DNA from: an uncultured Lachnospiraceae bacterium
Lineage (GTDB): Bacteria > Bacillota > Clostridia > Lachnospirales > Lachnospiraceae
NCBI GenBank assembly: GCA_910587155.1
Contig: CAJULA010000005.1
Span: 1-64,000 of the forward strand
Length of the DNA: 64,000 nucleotides
Reading direction: 5' to 3'
The notes below the pieces were generated by a model. It was not told the origin of the DNA and ran no database searches. It worked only from the letters and a program-made list of their open reading frames with translations. Every line of letters begins with the position of its first letter. Position 1 is the first letter of the stretch. The translations under genes were made by a program, and so were the position numbers. Of the stretch, positions 43,945 to 53,320 are shown one piece after another.

Positions 43945-44796
43945 ATGGAGGAAGGAATGGCAAGCAGCAGAGATATGTTCTCTCATTTTAATAGAAAAGT
44001 ACATGATTTTCTGGGAGGGGCGCAGACAGATCGTGACAGATGGGAAGAACTGCAGGACAAATATGTGGATCTGGCGGATCAGTACAGGCAGCTGGCAGAG
44101 GATGTGGGAGAAAATAGCAAAAAACTCCGGCAGTACAATCGGGAATGCAGGCAGCTTTACTGCGCGGTGGGGCCTGCCTATGAGGAATATACGATTTTGC
44201 AGACCGTATTTTCCGGAGAAGGTTCCATCCCTTATTATGTTGATTATTTTTTGGATGTGTGCAGACGCAGGGCGCCCGTAAAAGAGGACGCGGAAAGTGC
44301 GGAACTGTTCGCTTATAAAAATATCCTTTCCATGATCAGAATGAAGCTGGAAGATATCGGAGAGAAGTTAAAGAAAATCCCGGTGTATGACGATTCCGGT
44401 TTTGAACGGTATTATGAGATCCACCCCGTGGAAGAAATGCCGGAAAGTGCTCCGGTTTTTGCCGTCTGTGATGTATACAGAATGAGTGAGGCGGAATATG
44501 AAACATTGAGAAAAATGCACAGACAGCTGAAGGCAGACTTCACCAGGCTGAAGGAAACGAATCAGGCGTATGAGGAAACGGTTTCCTATCTGCAGAGGAT
44601 CCGGGAAGAATGGAATAACCGCAAAGAGTATCTGGACTTTGGCAAAGCAGGGCAGTACCGGCTGTTGTATCGTAAACTGCAGGAAATTCCATGGGAGGAG
44701 TATGCGCTGCAAGAAGAGGAGGGGGCGGATGCTTATAAGAACCGTCTTCTGGAACTGGCAGGCATGTTAAAGGGGCTGGTAGAGATGATTTTATAA
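43945..44796 (+). CDS. Coiled-coil protein, possible Hsp70 partner
   Basis: This 283-residue charged protein consists mainly of helices with heptad-like spacing (KYVDLADQYRQLAEDVGENS, then KADFTRLKETNQAYEETV). A small, more hydrophobic middle (EMPESAPVFAVCDVYRM) interrupts them. It has no membrane segment. The position directly after the Hsp70-like gene (16-base gap) and the GrpE-like length would fit a nucleotide-exchange or adaptor role, but no GrpE signature is seen. A second start at 43957 is possible. Confidence 0.55.
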   Translation: MEEGMASSRDMFSHFNRKVHDFLGGAQTDRDRWEELQDKYVDLADQYRQLAEDVGENSKKLRQYNRECRQLYCAVGPAYEEYTILQTVFSGEGSIPYYVDYFLDVCRRRAPVKEDAESAELFAYKNILSMIRMKLEDIGEKLKKIPVYDDSGFERYYEIHPVEEMPESAPVFAVCDVYRMSEAEYETLRKMHRQLKADFTRLKETNQAYEETVSYLQRIREEWNNRKEYLDFGKAGQYRLLYRKLQEIPWEEYALQEEEGADAYKNRLLELAGMLKGLVEMIL

Positions 44797-44839
44797 GAAA
44801 ACCGAAAAAGACAGTGCCGACACGCCGGAGGAAACAGGG

Positions 44840-46819
44840 ATGAATGATAAAAACAGAGTTCTTGGCAGGCTGTGTGAAGACTGCAGACAGGCATTTCTCA
44901 ATGACAGTCCGATTATCTATATTCTGAGCGACGAGATCAGTCTCATTGACGCGCTCCTTGAACAGGATGTGGTAACACCGTTATATTTCCGCCTGTCGGA
45001 TGGAAGCATCGTATTCGGGCGGGAGTATAAAAGAGAGCTGCAAAGGGCCTATGAAGCGGTGAAGGGTCTCTGGAACAGGGATATGATCTCTTTTGAAGAG
45101 TTGGAGAAAAAAAGCGGCGTATCTGCAGACAGGCTGCAAATATATCTGAAAAGCATTGCGGAAAAGAATCAGAGCGGCTTCCTCAGAAAAAACCTGATGG
45201 AAGGCTATGAGACAGGCATGCTGCTTCCGAAAGAAACAAACTGCTCATACTATGTGAAAAATCCGCCGGGGCAGCTGACAGCCCGTATTAAAGAGGCAAA
45301 GATCTCTCCCGTCATACAGGTTGTGTGGAATTTTGAACCGTCTCACAGCGCACTGCAGTATGTAAGCGAGTATGTTGTCAGTTATGAAAAATCCCCGGCC
45401 AACAGCGTATACAGAAACAGCACGCTGCTCTTATGCTCCAGTGAATACCGTCTGCCGGAGGATATGCAGGGGTATGTGTCGGTGATCGAAGTGGAGATGC
45501 CCGGTGATATGGAGATTGGCGAGATTATCCGGGATGAGATCGCCGCCTGCGGCGGCGTTCAGATGGCTACCAGGGAACATCTCAACACGCTGGTAACGGC
45601 ATTTAAGGGATACAATGAAACCGGGATCCGCAAGCTGCTGCGCGGTATTATGATGCGGTATGGGAATGACATCAACAGGAGCAATGCGCTGCAGGATATC
45701 CGCAATGACAAGAAGCGCCTGATCCACAAATACGAAGTGCTGGAACTGGAAGAGGCCGATGAGGATACTGTCAGGGTGGGAGGGCAGGAGGCGCTTTTAA
45801 ACTGGATGCGCCGACAGGCGGATTGTCTGAAAAATCCGCGGGAACGTTATGACATATGGGGGCTTTCCGCGGCCAAGGGGGTACTTGTGTGCGGCATCCC
45901 GGGCACGGGGAAATCGCTGGCGGCCAAACAGGCATCTCTGGAGTCGGAACTGGATCTTCCTCTTTTAAAAATGGATATGAGTACCCTGATGAACCGTAAC
46001 CTGGGCGGGTCGGAAGAAAATCTGAGAAAAGCGCTCCGTCTGGCGCAGGCCATGTCTCCCTGCATTTTGTGGATCGAAGAACTGGAAAAAGGATTCGCGG
46101 GGGCCGGGGGCGCTTCCAGAGGGGATTCCGGGACATTCAAACGGATGTTTGGTACTTTTCTGACCTGGATGCAGGATAACAAAGCCCCGGTTTTTCTCTA
46201 TGCCACTTCCAATGATGTATCGGAATTGCCGCAGGAGCTGCTTCGCAATGGCCGCTTTGACGCGTTATTCGGCACGACGATGCCCACCGCGGGCGAGTGT
46301 ATGGATATCTTTAAAAAGACCCTGACAGGGATGCATAACAGAGTGGAACGGGCTATCTGCAGCGGTGTGGACGTTATGCCTCTGTTTGAGATGGAAGCGC
46401 TGAGCGATAAGGCTCTGGAGCAATACGTAAACTTAAGTATAGAAAAGGGACGCAGGAAGTTTATGACAGGGGCAGACATTTATGTGATCGTCAATACGGC
46501 GCTGCGGCTGCTCAAAGAACAGAACGGAGAACGCAGGCACAGTATCGGCATGCTGGAAATGAAAAAAGCGGTGGATCTGGCCTATGAGGAAGTGCGCACC
46601 TATGGGGAGGGCAGGAACAATCTCACCTATATCGCCAAAACCTATGTGAGACTGCTGGAAAATAAGTTCCTTCCCGCCAGTGCGTCGCCGCTGCTCACCA
46701 TGCGGGAAATAAGGGAACGAATGAAAGAAGACAAAGGCAGGCGGTCCCTGGTCAGTACGGCGGGTTATGACGCCCTTCTCAGGGAAGTGATCCTGGCGCA
46801 TATGGACTTTGGTATGTGA
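44840..46819 (+). CDS. Ycf46-like AAA+ ATPase
   Basis: This 659-residue protein has an N-terminal domain of about 300 residues without clear motifs, typical of Ycf46-type AAA+ proteins. The AAA+ core follows: Walker A GIPGTGKS (near residue 351), DMSTLMNRNLGGSEENLRKA as pore/second region, Walker B CILWIEELEK (near 407), sensor ATSNDVSELP, and RNGRFDALF with the arginine finger (near 468). A helical lid follows. Ycf46 is known from cyanobacteria and plastids, but its members also occur in other bacteria with mostly unknown targets. It is the last gene of the eight-gene operon. GGAGG stands 9-13 bases before the ATG. Confidence 0.8.
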   Translation: MNDKNRVLGRLCEDCRQAFLNDSPIIYILSDEISLIDALLEQDVVTPLYFRLSDGSIVFGREYKRELQRAYEAVKGLWNRDMISFEELEKKSGVSADRLQIYLKSIAEKNQSGFLRKNLMEGYETGMLLPKETNCSYYVKNPPGQLTARIKEAKISPVIQVVWNFEPSHSALQYVSEYVVSYEKSPANSVYRNSTLLLCSSEYRLPEDMQGYVSVIEVEMPGDMEIGEIIRDEIAACGGVQMATREHLNTLVTAFKGYNETGIRKLLRGIMMRYGNDINRSNALQDIRNDKKRLIHKYEVLELEEADEDTVRVGGQEALLNWMRRQADCLKNPRERYDIWGLSAAKGVLVCGIPGTGKSLAAKQASLESELDLPLLKMDMSTLMNRNLGGSEENLRKALRLAQAMSPCILWIEELEKGFAGAGGASRGDSGTFKRMFGTFLTWMQDNKAPVFLYATSNDVSELPQELLRNGRFDALFGTTMPTAGECMDIFKKTLTGMHNRVERAICSGVDVMPLFEMEALSDKALEQYVNLSIEKGRRKFMTGADIYVIVNTALRLLKEQNGERRHSIGMLEMKKAVDLAYEEVRTYGEGRNNLTYIAKTYVRLLENKFLPASASPLLTMREIRERMKEDKGRRSLVSTAGYDALLREVILAHMDFGM

Positions 46820-46881
46820 AAAAGCGTTTTTCCACAGATTCCGACAGCCTGCATGATTATTTTCTGATGTTTTTGCCATAA

Positions 46882-46907
46882 GGACTTTTATCAGTCCCAT
46901 TTTTTTC
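46882..46907 (+). terminator. Rho-independent terminator of the Hsp70/AAA+ operon
   Basis: GGACT (46882-46886) pairs with AGTCC (46893-46897) around TTTATC, followed by CA and seven T. It stands 60 bases after the stop of the AAA+ gene. The stem is short but the T-tract is good. Confidence 0.6.
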
Positions 46908-46938
46908 CGGATTGTTTATACAATAGTCTATATCCGGA
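46906..46938. promoter_or_regulatory. Palindromic site before the XRE regulator
   Basis: tccggat at 46906-46912 and atccgga at 46932-46938 form a 7-bp inverted repeat with 19 bases between. The spacer has TATACAAT, a plausible -10 element, about 45 bases before the regulator start. It could be the regulator's own operator, giving autorepression. A clear -35 box was not found. Confidence 0.4.
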
Positions 46939-46967
46939 CCGGAACAGGTTCATGAAAGGATGAGACT

Positions 46968-47204
46968 ATGAAACAAAAGATAAAGCAGGACGAAAATGGT
47001 AATATCGGCAAAAACATCAGAAGTATCCGCATTGCCAGGGGCATCGGCCAGACAGAACTGGTCCGCCTGCTGGATCTGCAGGGGATTTCGATCACAAGGG
47101 AGTGCCTTGTAAAAATAGAGCGGGGCATTCAGCATGTTCAGGTCAAACAGCTGAAGGCGATCAAAAACGAGCTGGAAACGACCTATGAGGAATTGCTGAA
47201 ATAG
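46968..47204 (+). CDS. XRE-family helix-turn-helix regulator
   Basis: This 78-residue DNA-binding protein is essentially one HTH_3 domain: IGKNIRSIRIARGIGQTELV, then ISITRECLVKIERGIQHVQV as recognition helix region, then AIKNELETTYEELLK. Such small regulators bind palindromes as dimers, and one lies just upstream. It faces the recombinase gene tail-to-tail with 7 bases between them. It may control the recombinase, the Hsp70/AAA+ operon or only itself. Confidence 0.85.
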   Translation: MKQKIKQDENGNIGKNIRSIRIARGIGQTELVRLLDLQGISITRECLVKIERGIQHVQVKQLKAIKNELETTYEELLK

Positions 47205-47211
47205 CTGTCTT

Positions 47212-48147
47212 TCAGCTCCGGCTGTCTGCTAACCTGAAATTTTTCCGCGGATGCTTTGATGCCAGAATATCCCTCTGCTTTGCTATGGCCACATGCGTAT
47301 AGAGCTGCGTAATGGTAATGGAGCTGTGTCCCAGCATTTCCTGGATAAAGCGGATATCGACATCCGCTTCCAAAAGGCTGGTGGCAAACGTATGGCGGAA
47401 CATATGGGGTGTGATATGCAGTTCGATGGAAGCAAGGGCCGTATATTTATTAATCATTCTGCGCACTGCCTGGTCTGACAGTGCTCTCCCGGTCCGGCCC
47501 GCAAAAAAATGGCCGCAGGCCTGTATTTCCCCGCCAAAGTCACGCTGATATTCTTTCAGAATATGGATCACATCCTGACTGCCGATCTGAATCCGACGTT
47601 CTTTATCCCCCTTGCCATAGATCAGAACCGTTCCTTCCTGCAGGTTTATGTCCTCTCTTTTGAGGGAACAGAGCTCTGAAATGCGCATCCCGGTGGCAAA
47701 CAGCAGTTCTGTGACCGCGGCATCCCGAAGCGCATTTCTTTTCTGCCGGACGGTTTTGGCGTGGCGGTGCTGCCGGTAGATCGCAGACAGCAGCATCTCT
47801 ACCGTACGCAGAGGGATGGTCCTGGGAAGGACGGCCGGTTCCCGGAAACGGATCTGTACCTTGTTAAACGGGTTCTGGCTGATGATGTCTTTATACTCCA
47901 GATAGTGAAAAAATGCCCTGACGGAGGCGATTTTGCGTTTCACGGTCCGGGGCCGGTAGCTTTCATGGAGAGTCCCGATAAAATACTCCAGCGTGGCGGG
48001 GGTAATCTCCGACAGCCCGGTTGCGGGTATCTGCCCCGAGAACTGCCGCAGATCAATGCGGTAGGCTTTCAGTGTTTTCTCATCCAGACATTTCTGTCTG
48101 TCACAATATTCCAGATAATTTTTCATTTGTACATTTACCTCATTCAT
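47212..48147 (-). CDS. XerC/D-like tyrosine recombinase
   Basis: This 311-residue protein has a complete integrase layout. The N-terminal SAM-like domain has YLEYCDRQKCLDEKTLKAYR. The catalytic domain has TGMRISEL (first Arg), GKGDKERR (Lys), HMFRHTFAT (H-x-x-R), LGHSSI (His) and TQLYTHV (Tyr nucleophile). Size is typical of XerC/XerD/XerH and of invertase-type recombinases. A promoter for it was not found. No att site or element boundary is visible beside it, so whether it moves a local segment or is an ordinary chromosomal recombinase is open. Confidence 0.88.
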   Translation of the reverse strand: MNEVNVQMKNYLEYCDRQKCLDEKTLKAYRIDLRQFSGQIPATGLSEITPATLEYFIGTLHESYRPRTVKRKIASVRAFFHYLEYKDIISQNPFNKVQIRFREPAVLPRTIPLRTVEMLLSAIYRQHRHAKTVRQKRNALRDAAVTELLFATGMRISELCSLKREDINLQEGTVLIYGKGDKERRIQIGSQDVIHILKEYQRDFGGEIQACGHFFAGRTGRALSDQAVRRMINKYTALASIELHITPHMFRHTFATSLLEADVDIRFIQEMLGHSSITITQLYTHVAIAKQRDILASKHPRKNFRLADSRS

Positions 48148-48363
48148 GATGAATCCTCCTTATTTTACATTGCTGCTGTTTTGACCGGCTTATCACAGGC
48201 AAAAACCATAGCCTGGAAAGCCATGCGGGCATTAAAAATATATTGTAAACGCAAATCCTATGGGCTGTCAGAAATAAATTTGCGCGAAATCCACATTTTC
48301 GAAGATTTTTGGGATGGGATGTAGTATAATAGAGAACGATAATGACAAAGGAAAGGTAAGATA

Positions 48364-50187
48364 ATGAAAAAAACAACGGCAATCACAGTTCATGGATTGG
48401 CAGGAGCTCTGCTTTTGGCCTATTTTTTTGCAAATTCTCCTGTCGGCAGGCTGTTTTCCCAGAGAGGAGCGGCAGGAAAAGTGATTTATCTGCTGCTTTC
48501 TCTTTTCGTGGCGTTTGGAATCTGCGTCTGTGCAGATCGGCGTACAGCGTATTTTAAGCGTTTTGAGAAGTTTTCGATCGGCGATTGTTTTGCCGCTTTT
48601 TCGGACAGGTTTCACGCAGATAAAAAGACGTTGCTGATCCTGGCTTTGATTGTGCTGGCAGGGGCGATGATGCGATTCGCAGGGCTAGACTGGAGTATTC
48701 AGGGAACTTACCAGCCGGATGAGGGAAAGCTGGTCGGCCCGGCTTATGAGATGGCCGTGACCGGATACCCCTATCACGATGCCTTCGGTTATCCGAGTCA
48801 GTGTATTTCCAAACTGGCGGCGCTTTTGTTCCTTCTTTATACAAAAATCTGCAGGGTGCCGGTCACAGAGCATACGATAGAGATTTATTATCTGTTCCGC
48901 GGGCTGGGGGCATTTTTCTCTACGGCTACGATTGTGACGGCGTTTTTGCTGGGGAATTATATCAAGAGACATCTGGGCCTTGTTTTTGCCGCGCTGGTGG
49001 CTGTTTTCCCGGAATTTGTCATCTTGTCCAAGCAGGTGACGGCGGATACTACGGCCTTGTTTTTTGCGACACTCGTGTTGCTCGCCAGCCTGTATTATCT
49101 GGAGAAAAAGCATCTCCTCCCGGTCTGTCTGATGGGGCTGTTTGCCGCGATGGCCACGATGGAGAAATGGCATTCGGCAGTGGCCTGTTTTTATATCGCC
49201 ATTGTAATTATAATGGGCGCCCGCAGCCCGGTCAAAATCCTGAAACAGGGTATGACGGCCTTCTTGTCTTATGTCGGCGGCATGTTTCTGATTGCACCCA
49301 ACATGCTCTGGAATATCAGAGGGGCTCTGGAGGGTATCCTGTATATGTATACTTATGATAAGCAGGGAGCTCATCCATACCGGGTACAGTTTGCAGTCTA
49401 TACCGGGAGGCTTTTGGAGTATACCGGTGTTGTATTTCTCTTTTTCACGCTCCTTGGCCTGGTCTGGTTCATCCGGCATAAAAAGCTGCCGTTTGTCATT
49501 GTCCTGCTGGGGCTGTTAAAGCTGTTCATCGTATGCTTTCTGAACAGAGGGTTTCCCAGATGGGGGCAGGAATTTTATTTTTCCGCTCTGCTGATTACGG
49601 CGATGGGGATTTATGCCCTGCTCATTTACGGACGAAAGACATGCTGGCTGGGCATTGCGGGCTTTTGCCTGATCGCGGGCAGTCTCGGCTCCGGCTCTCT
49701 GGTCGGGGTTGCCACTGCGGTGAGCGGGGAGCAGGATACAAGATATGCACAGGAGATTTTCTGTGCCGAGAATAACATCACCCGTGAAAACAGCATGTAT
49801 GATTACTATACAGCCTTTGCGCCCGGCGGTATGCGGGTAAAGGCTGATGACGGGGAGTGGATCAAGCTGACTGCGGCGCTCGGGGAGAAGAGCGGTGATT
49901 TGTATCTGCGGGACGGACGGGTCAAATACGCCATAGACAGTGAAGGGCATGATGATTCCAGGGAAACCAGATTTCTGGTGGAACAGTGCCCGATTGTAAA
50001 GTCGTTTGATTCCGTGGGACCGGACATTTTCTGGCTGTCGGCTTATGGCATAGAGAACAATAACAATGAATTGTCTATTATAGCCAATAATCTTCGCCAG
50101 GTAAAGACGATACTTGACGGCGCTTATATCGGCCCGCGGATTGTAATTTATGATGTAAGCGCGCTGCCTGTCAAAACAGAAGAATAG
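48364..50187 (+). CDS. Polytopic GT39-like membrane glycosyltransferase
   Basis: This 607-residue protein has about eleven transmembrane segments and a soluble C-terminal domain (about residues 450-607). The first extracytoplasmic loop (FAGLDWSIQGTYQPDEGKLV) carries the Asp-Glu pair typical of PMT/ArnT-like enzymes, which use polyprenyl-phosphate sugars. It heads the second glycan block, divergent from the recombinase. GAAAGGTAAG precedes the ATG, and a TATAAT at 48325-48330 could be the -10 box, though no good -35 is seen. Confidence 0.7.
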   Translation: MKKTTAITVHGLAGALLLAYFFANSPVGRLFSQRGAAGKVIYLLLSLFVAFGICVCADRRTAYFKRFEKFSIGDCFAAFSDRFHADKKTLLILALIVLAGAMMRFAGLDWSIQGTYQPDEGKLVGPAYEMAVTGYPYHDAFGYPSQCISKLAALLFLLYTKICRVPVTEHTIEIYYLFRGLGAFFSTATIVTAFLLGNYIKRHLGLVFAALVAVFPEFVILSKQVTADTTALFFATLVLLASLYYLEKKHLLPVCLMGLFAAMATMEKWHSAVACFYIAIVIIMGARSPVKILKQGMTAFLSYVGGMFLIAPNMLWNIRGALEGILYMYTYDKQGAHPYRVQFAVYTGRLLEYTGVVFLFFTLLGLVWFIRHKKLPFVIVLLGLLKLFIVCFLNRGFPRWGQEFYFSALLITAMGIYALLIYGRKTCWLGIAGFCLIAGSLGSGSLVGVATAVSGEQDTRYAQEIFCAENNITRENSMYDYYTAFAPGGMRVKADDGEWIKLTAALGEKSGDLYLRDGRVKYAIDSEGHDDSRETRFLVEQCPIVKSFDSVGPDIFWLSAYGIENNNNELSIIANNLRQVKTILDGAYIGPRIVIYDVSALPVKTEE

Positions 50188-50206
50188 ATAAGGAGAAGGA
50201 AAGACA

Positions 50207-51562
50207 ATGAAAATCATACTGTTATCCGGCGGTTCGGGCAAGCGGCTGTGGCCATTGTCCAATGAGGCGCGTTCCAAACAGTTTTTGAAAGTACTGCAGG
50301 ATCCGGAGGGCAATTCGGAATCCATGATACAGCGGATCTATCGGCAGATCAGGCAGAGCCATCCGGAGACGGAAGTGGTGATTGCGGCGGGGGAGGCGCA
50401 GAGGGATTCTCTTCGCAGGCAGCTTCACGGTCAGGCGGAGGTGGTGTACGAGCCTGCCAGGCGCCATACGTATCCGGCCATCCTTTTATCGGCAGCATAT
50501 CTGCTTGATGTCAGGCAGATGTCGGAGGATGAGGTCATTGCCGTGCTTCCGGTGGATCCCTATGTGGAGCAGGACTATTTTGAACGACTGCGTGATATGG
50601 AGCAGGCGCTTATGGATTCAGGGGCGGATATCTGTCTGCTCGGCATACGTCCCACCTATCCTTCGGAAAAATATGGCTATATTAAAGGACAGGCCGTGCC
50701 GGGCAGCGCGTATTTCAGGGTTGACGCCTATACGGAAAAGCCGGATCTGGAGACGGCGCAGCGGCTGGTCGGAGAAGAGGCGCTCTGGAATGGCGGCGTC
50801 TTTGTGTTCCGTGCCTCTTTTGTCAGAGCGCTGATCGAAAAAGAAGTGGGCGTGCTTTCTTTCACCAGGGTGCGGGAGCGGTATCAGGATCTGCCCTATA
50901 ACAGTTTTGACTGTGAAGTGACGGAGAAGTGCGCTTCCCTTGTCTGTGTCATGTATGAGGGGCAGTGGAACGATATGGGGACGTGGAACACGCTGACGGC
51001 AAAGATGGAGAAGCCCGACGGCGGTTTCGTGATCCGGGGTGAGGACTGTGTCAATACGCATGTGGTGAACGAACTGGCGATCCCTGTGGTGGCGCTTGGA
51101 CTGAAGGACACCGTGGTGGTGGCCAGTGCGGACGGCATACTGGTCAGTGACAAGCATGCAAGCTCTTATATGGGGCAGTATGTGGAGCAGATTGACAATC
51201 GCCCCATGTATGAGAAGCGGCAGTGGGGGGAATACCGGGTGCTGGATTTTGCGCAGTGCAGGTCAGGGAAGGAAAACTCTCTCACAAAGCATCTTCATGT
51301 GGAAGCGGGCAGGAGCCTCAGCTATCAGCTTCATCATCTGCGCGACGAGGTCTGGACAATTATTGACGGCAAGGGACTGTTTTTACTGGATGGAAAGATC
51401 AGAGAAGCGTCGCGGGGAGATGTGCTCTATATTCCTAAGGGCCATAAGCATGGTATGGCGTCCCGGGAGGGGGTGGATTTCATAGAGGTACAGCTCGGCA
51501 CGGATCTGGTGGAAGAGGATATCGAACGCTTCGACTGGGACTGGGGTGATCTGCGCGGATAA
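50207..51562 (+). CDS. manC: Mannose-1-phosphate guanylyltransferase with C-terminal cupin
   Basis: This 451-residue protein has an N-terminal nucleotidyltransferase domain: IILLSGGSGKRLWPLSNEAR with the GxGxRLWPxS signature, and YTEKPDLETAQ for sugar binding. A C-terminal cupin follows (HLHVEAGRSLSYQLHH, WTIIDGKGLFLLDG, PKGHKHG), as in bifunctional ManC/AlgA-type enzymes. It should make GDP-mannose, and the cupin may give phosphomannose isomerase activity. AAGGAGAAGG precedes the ATG. It lies between a GT39-like gene and an ABC exporter, so it supplies mannose for this glycan. Confidence 0.87.
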   Translation: MKIILLSGGSGKRLWPLSNEARSKQFLKVLQDPEGNSESMIQRIYRQIRQSHPETEVVIAAGEAQRDSLRRQLHGQAEVVYEPARRHTYPAILLSAAYLLDVRQMSEDEVIAVLPVDPYVEQDYFERLRDMEQALMDSGADICLLGIRPTYPSEKYGYIKGQAVPGSAYFRVDAYTEKPDLETAQRLVGEEALWNGGVFVFRASFVRALIEKEVGVLSFTRVRERYQDLPYNSFDCEVTEKCASLVCVMYEGQWNDMGTWNTLTAKMEKPDGGFVIRGEDCVNTHVVNELAIPVVALGLKDTVVVASADGILVSDKHASSYMGQYVEQIDNRPMYEKRQWGEYRVLDFAQCRSGKENSLTKHLHVEAGRSLSYQLHHLRDEVWTIIDGKGLFLLDGKIREASRGDVLYIPKGHKHGMASREGVDFIEVQLGTDLVEEDIERFDWDWGDLRG

Positions 51563-51577
51563 AGGAGACTTGGCAGC

Positions 51578-53320
51578 ATGGAACAGTGCAGTACATGGAG
51601 TAAATTCTGTTATATTTTTGACAAAAAGCAGAAGCTGAAAGCGGCCCTGCTTTTTGTTGTTATCATCATCGGCGCTTTCGTGGAACTGGTGGGTGTCAGC
51701 GCTGTGCTTCCCTTTATCAGCGCCGTGCTGAATCCGGATCAGCTGCTGGCAAATCCTCTGCTGGGCGGCCTGTACACAAGCCTGGGGTTTGCGGACATTG
51801 ACCAGTATATTGTCTTTCTGGGCATTTTTATCATACTGATCTACATTTTTAAAAATATATATGTGTATTACATGCATAGCATGCAGTATCGCTTTACCTA
51901 CGACAACCAGAGACGGCTGTCTTATAAGATGATGGACTGCTATATGAACCAGCCTTATCTTTTTCATCTGCATCATAACAGCGCGGAGCTGAGCCGCAAT
52001 ATCAATGAAGATACGGTCTCCTTTTTCGAAGCGGTTCTGGCGGGTCTGCAGCTTGCCTCGGAAGGGGGCGTCTGCGTGGCGCTGTTGCTGTTTCTCTTAT
52101 GGCAGGACATCACTATCACCTTTGGCGTAATCGCCATGGTGGGCGTATTTGGTTTTGTATTTCTCAAGGTTTTTAAAAAACGGCTCAAGGCGGCCGGCAG
52201 GCGCAGCCGGGACAAGCAGGGCAGCACGAGACAGGCAGTGCTGGAGGCGCTGGGCGGGATCAAGGAGATCAAGGTCTTAAACCGGGAAAAAGTTTTTGTG
52301 GAAGAATACCATAAAGAATACAGAGACTATGCAGAGAGTAACCGCAGATTTAAAGTATATGCCATGATACCCAAACCGGTGATGGAGACGATCGCCATCT
52401 CCGGCCTGCTCGTAATCGTCTGTATCAAAATATCGCTGGGGGCGGATGCGGCCTCCTTTATCCCTACGATTTCCGTTTTTGCCATGGCTGCCTTCCGCAT
52501 GCTGCCTTCCGCCAACCGCATTGCGGAATATCTGAGCCGCATTATGTTCAGCCGGCCGGCCATCGACGCGATTTATCATGATCTGAAAGAGATAGAAGGG
52601 CTGATGGAATACAAAAAGGAAAAGGAGACGAGAAAGGAAATTGCTTTTCAAAGGGAGATTACTGTGCGGGACATCTCGTTCCATTACCCCGGGACGGAAA
52701 AACAGGTTTTTTCGCATGCCTCACTTGTAATTCCCCGCAATCAGTCCGTTGCGTTTATCGGCCCGTCAGGACAGGGGAAGACGACGCTGGCGGATATCAT
52801 ACTGGGCCTTCTTGATCCGCAGGAAGGCGCCGTGCTGGTGGACGGTGTGGACATCCGGGAAGGCATGGACGCATGGAGGCGCAAGCTGGGGTATATCCCC
52901 CAGACCATTTCTCTGCTGGACGCGTCCATCCGGGACAATATTCTGTTCGGGATCGAGAAGGAGAGGATTGACGAGACAAGACTGTGGGAGGCGCTGGAGG
53001 AGGCGCAGTTAAAAGGGTTTGTGGAGACACTGGAAGAGGGGATCGACACGGTGATCGGAGAAGGGGGTGTACGCCTTTCCGGCGGGCAGCGGCAGCGGAT
53101 CGGCATTGCGAGAGCACTGTATCACAATCCGGAGGTGCTGGTGCTGGATGAAGCCACCTCCGCACTGGACAATGATACGGAGGCAGCCGTGATGGAGGCC
53201 ATTGACTATCTGGCAGGCAGTAAGACACTAATCATCATTGCACACCGCCTCTCTACGATCCGCAACTGTGATCTGGTGTATCAGATCGAAGGAGGTCAGA
53301 TAATTTCTTCCCGCTCATAA
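51578..53320 (+). CDS. ABC exporter, flippase-like half-transporter
   Basis: This 580-residue protein has six transmembrane helices in the first 330 residues followed by one ATPase domain: Walker A GPSGQGKTT, Q-loop in YIPQTISLLD, signature LSGGQRQR, Walker B VLVLDEATSALD and switch His in IIIAHRLS. One half-transporter of the PglK/MsbA type would work as a homodimer and flip the lipid-linked repeat unit or another glycolipid. It follows manC by 15 bases. Its last 68 bases overlap the gene on the other strand. Confidence 0.88.
   Translation: MEQCSTWSKFCYIFDKKQKLKAALLFVVIIIGAFVELVGVSAVLPFISAVLNPDQLLANPLLGGLYTSLGFADIDQYIVFLGIFIILIYIFKNIYVYYMHSMQYRFTYDNQRRLSYKMMDCYMNQPYLFHLHHNSAELSRNINEDTVSFFEAVLAGLQLASEGGVCVALLLFLLWQDITITFGVIAMVGVFGFVFLKVFKKRLKAAGRRSRDKQGSTRQAVLEALGGIKEIKVLNREKVFVEEYHKEYRDYAESNRRFKVYAMIPKPVMETIAISGLLVIVCIKISLGADAASFIPTISVFAMAAFRMLPSANRIAEYLSRIMFSRPAIDAIYHDLKEIEGLMEYKKEKETRKEIAFQREITVRDISFHYPGTEKQVFSHASLVIPRNQSVAFIGPSGQGKTTLADIILGLLDPQEGAVLVDGVDIREGMDAWRRKLGYIPQTISLLDASIRDNILFGIEKERIDETRLWEALEEAQLKGFVETLEEGIDTVIGEGGVRLSGGQRQRIGIARALYHNPEVLVLDEATSALDNDTEAAVMEAIDYLAGSKTLIIIAHRLSTIRNCDLVYQIEGGQIISSRS

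Noticed and set aside
38032..46819. Known CBASS type III (HORMA plus TRIP13) assignment for the AAA+ operon
   Set aside because: No CD-NTase and no nuclease effector is present, and the AAA+ protein is closer to Rubisco activase in its motifs.
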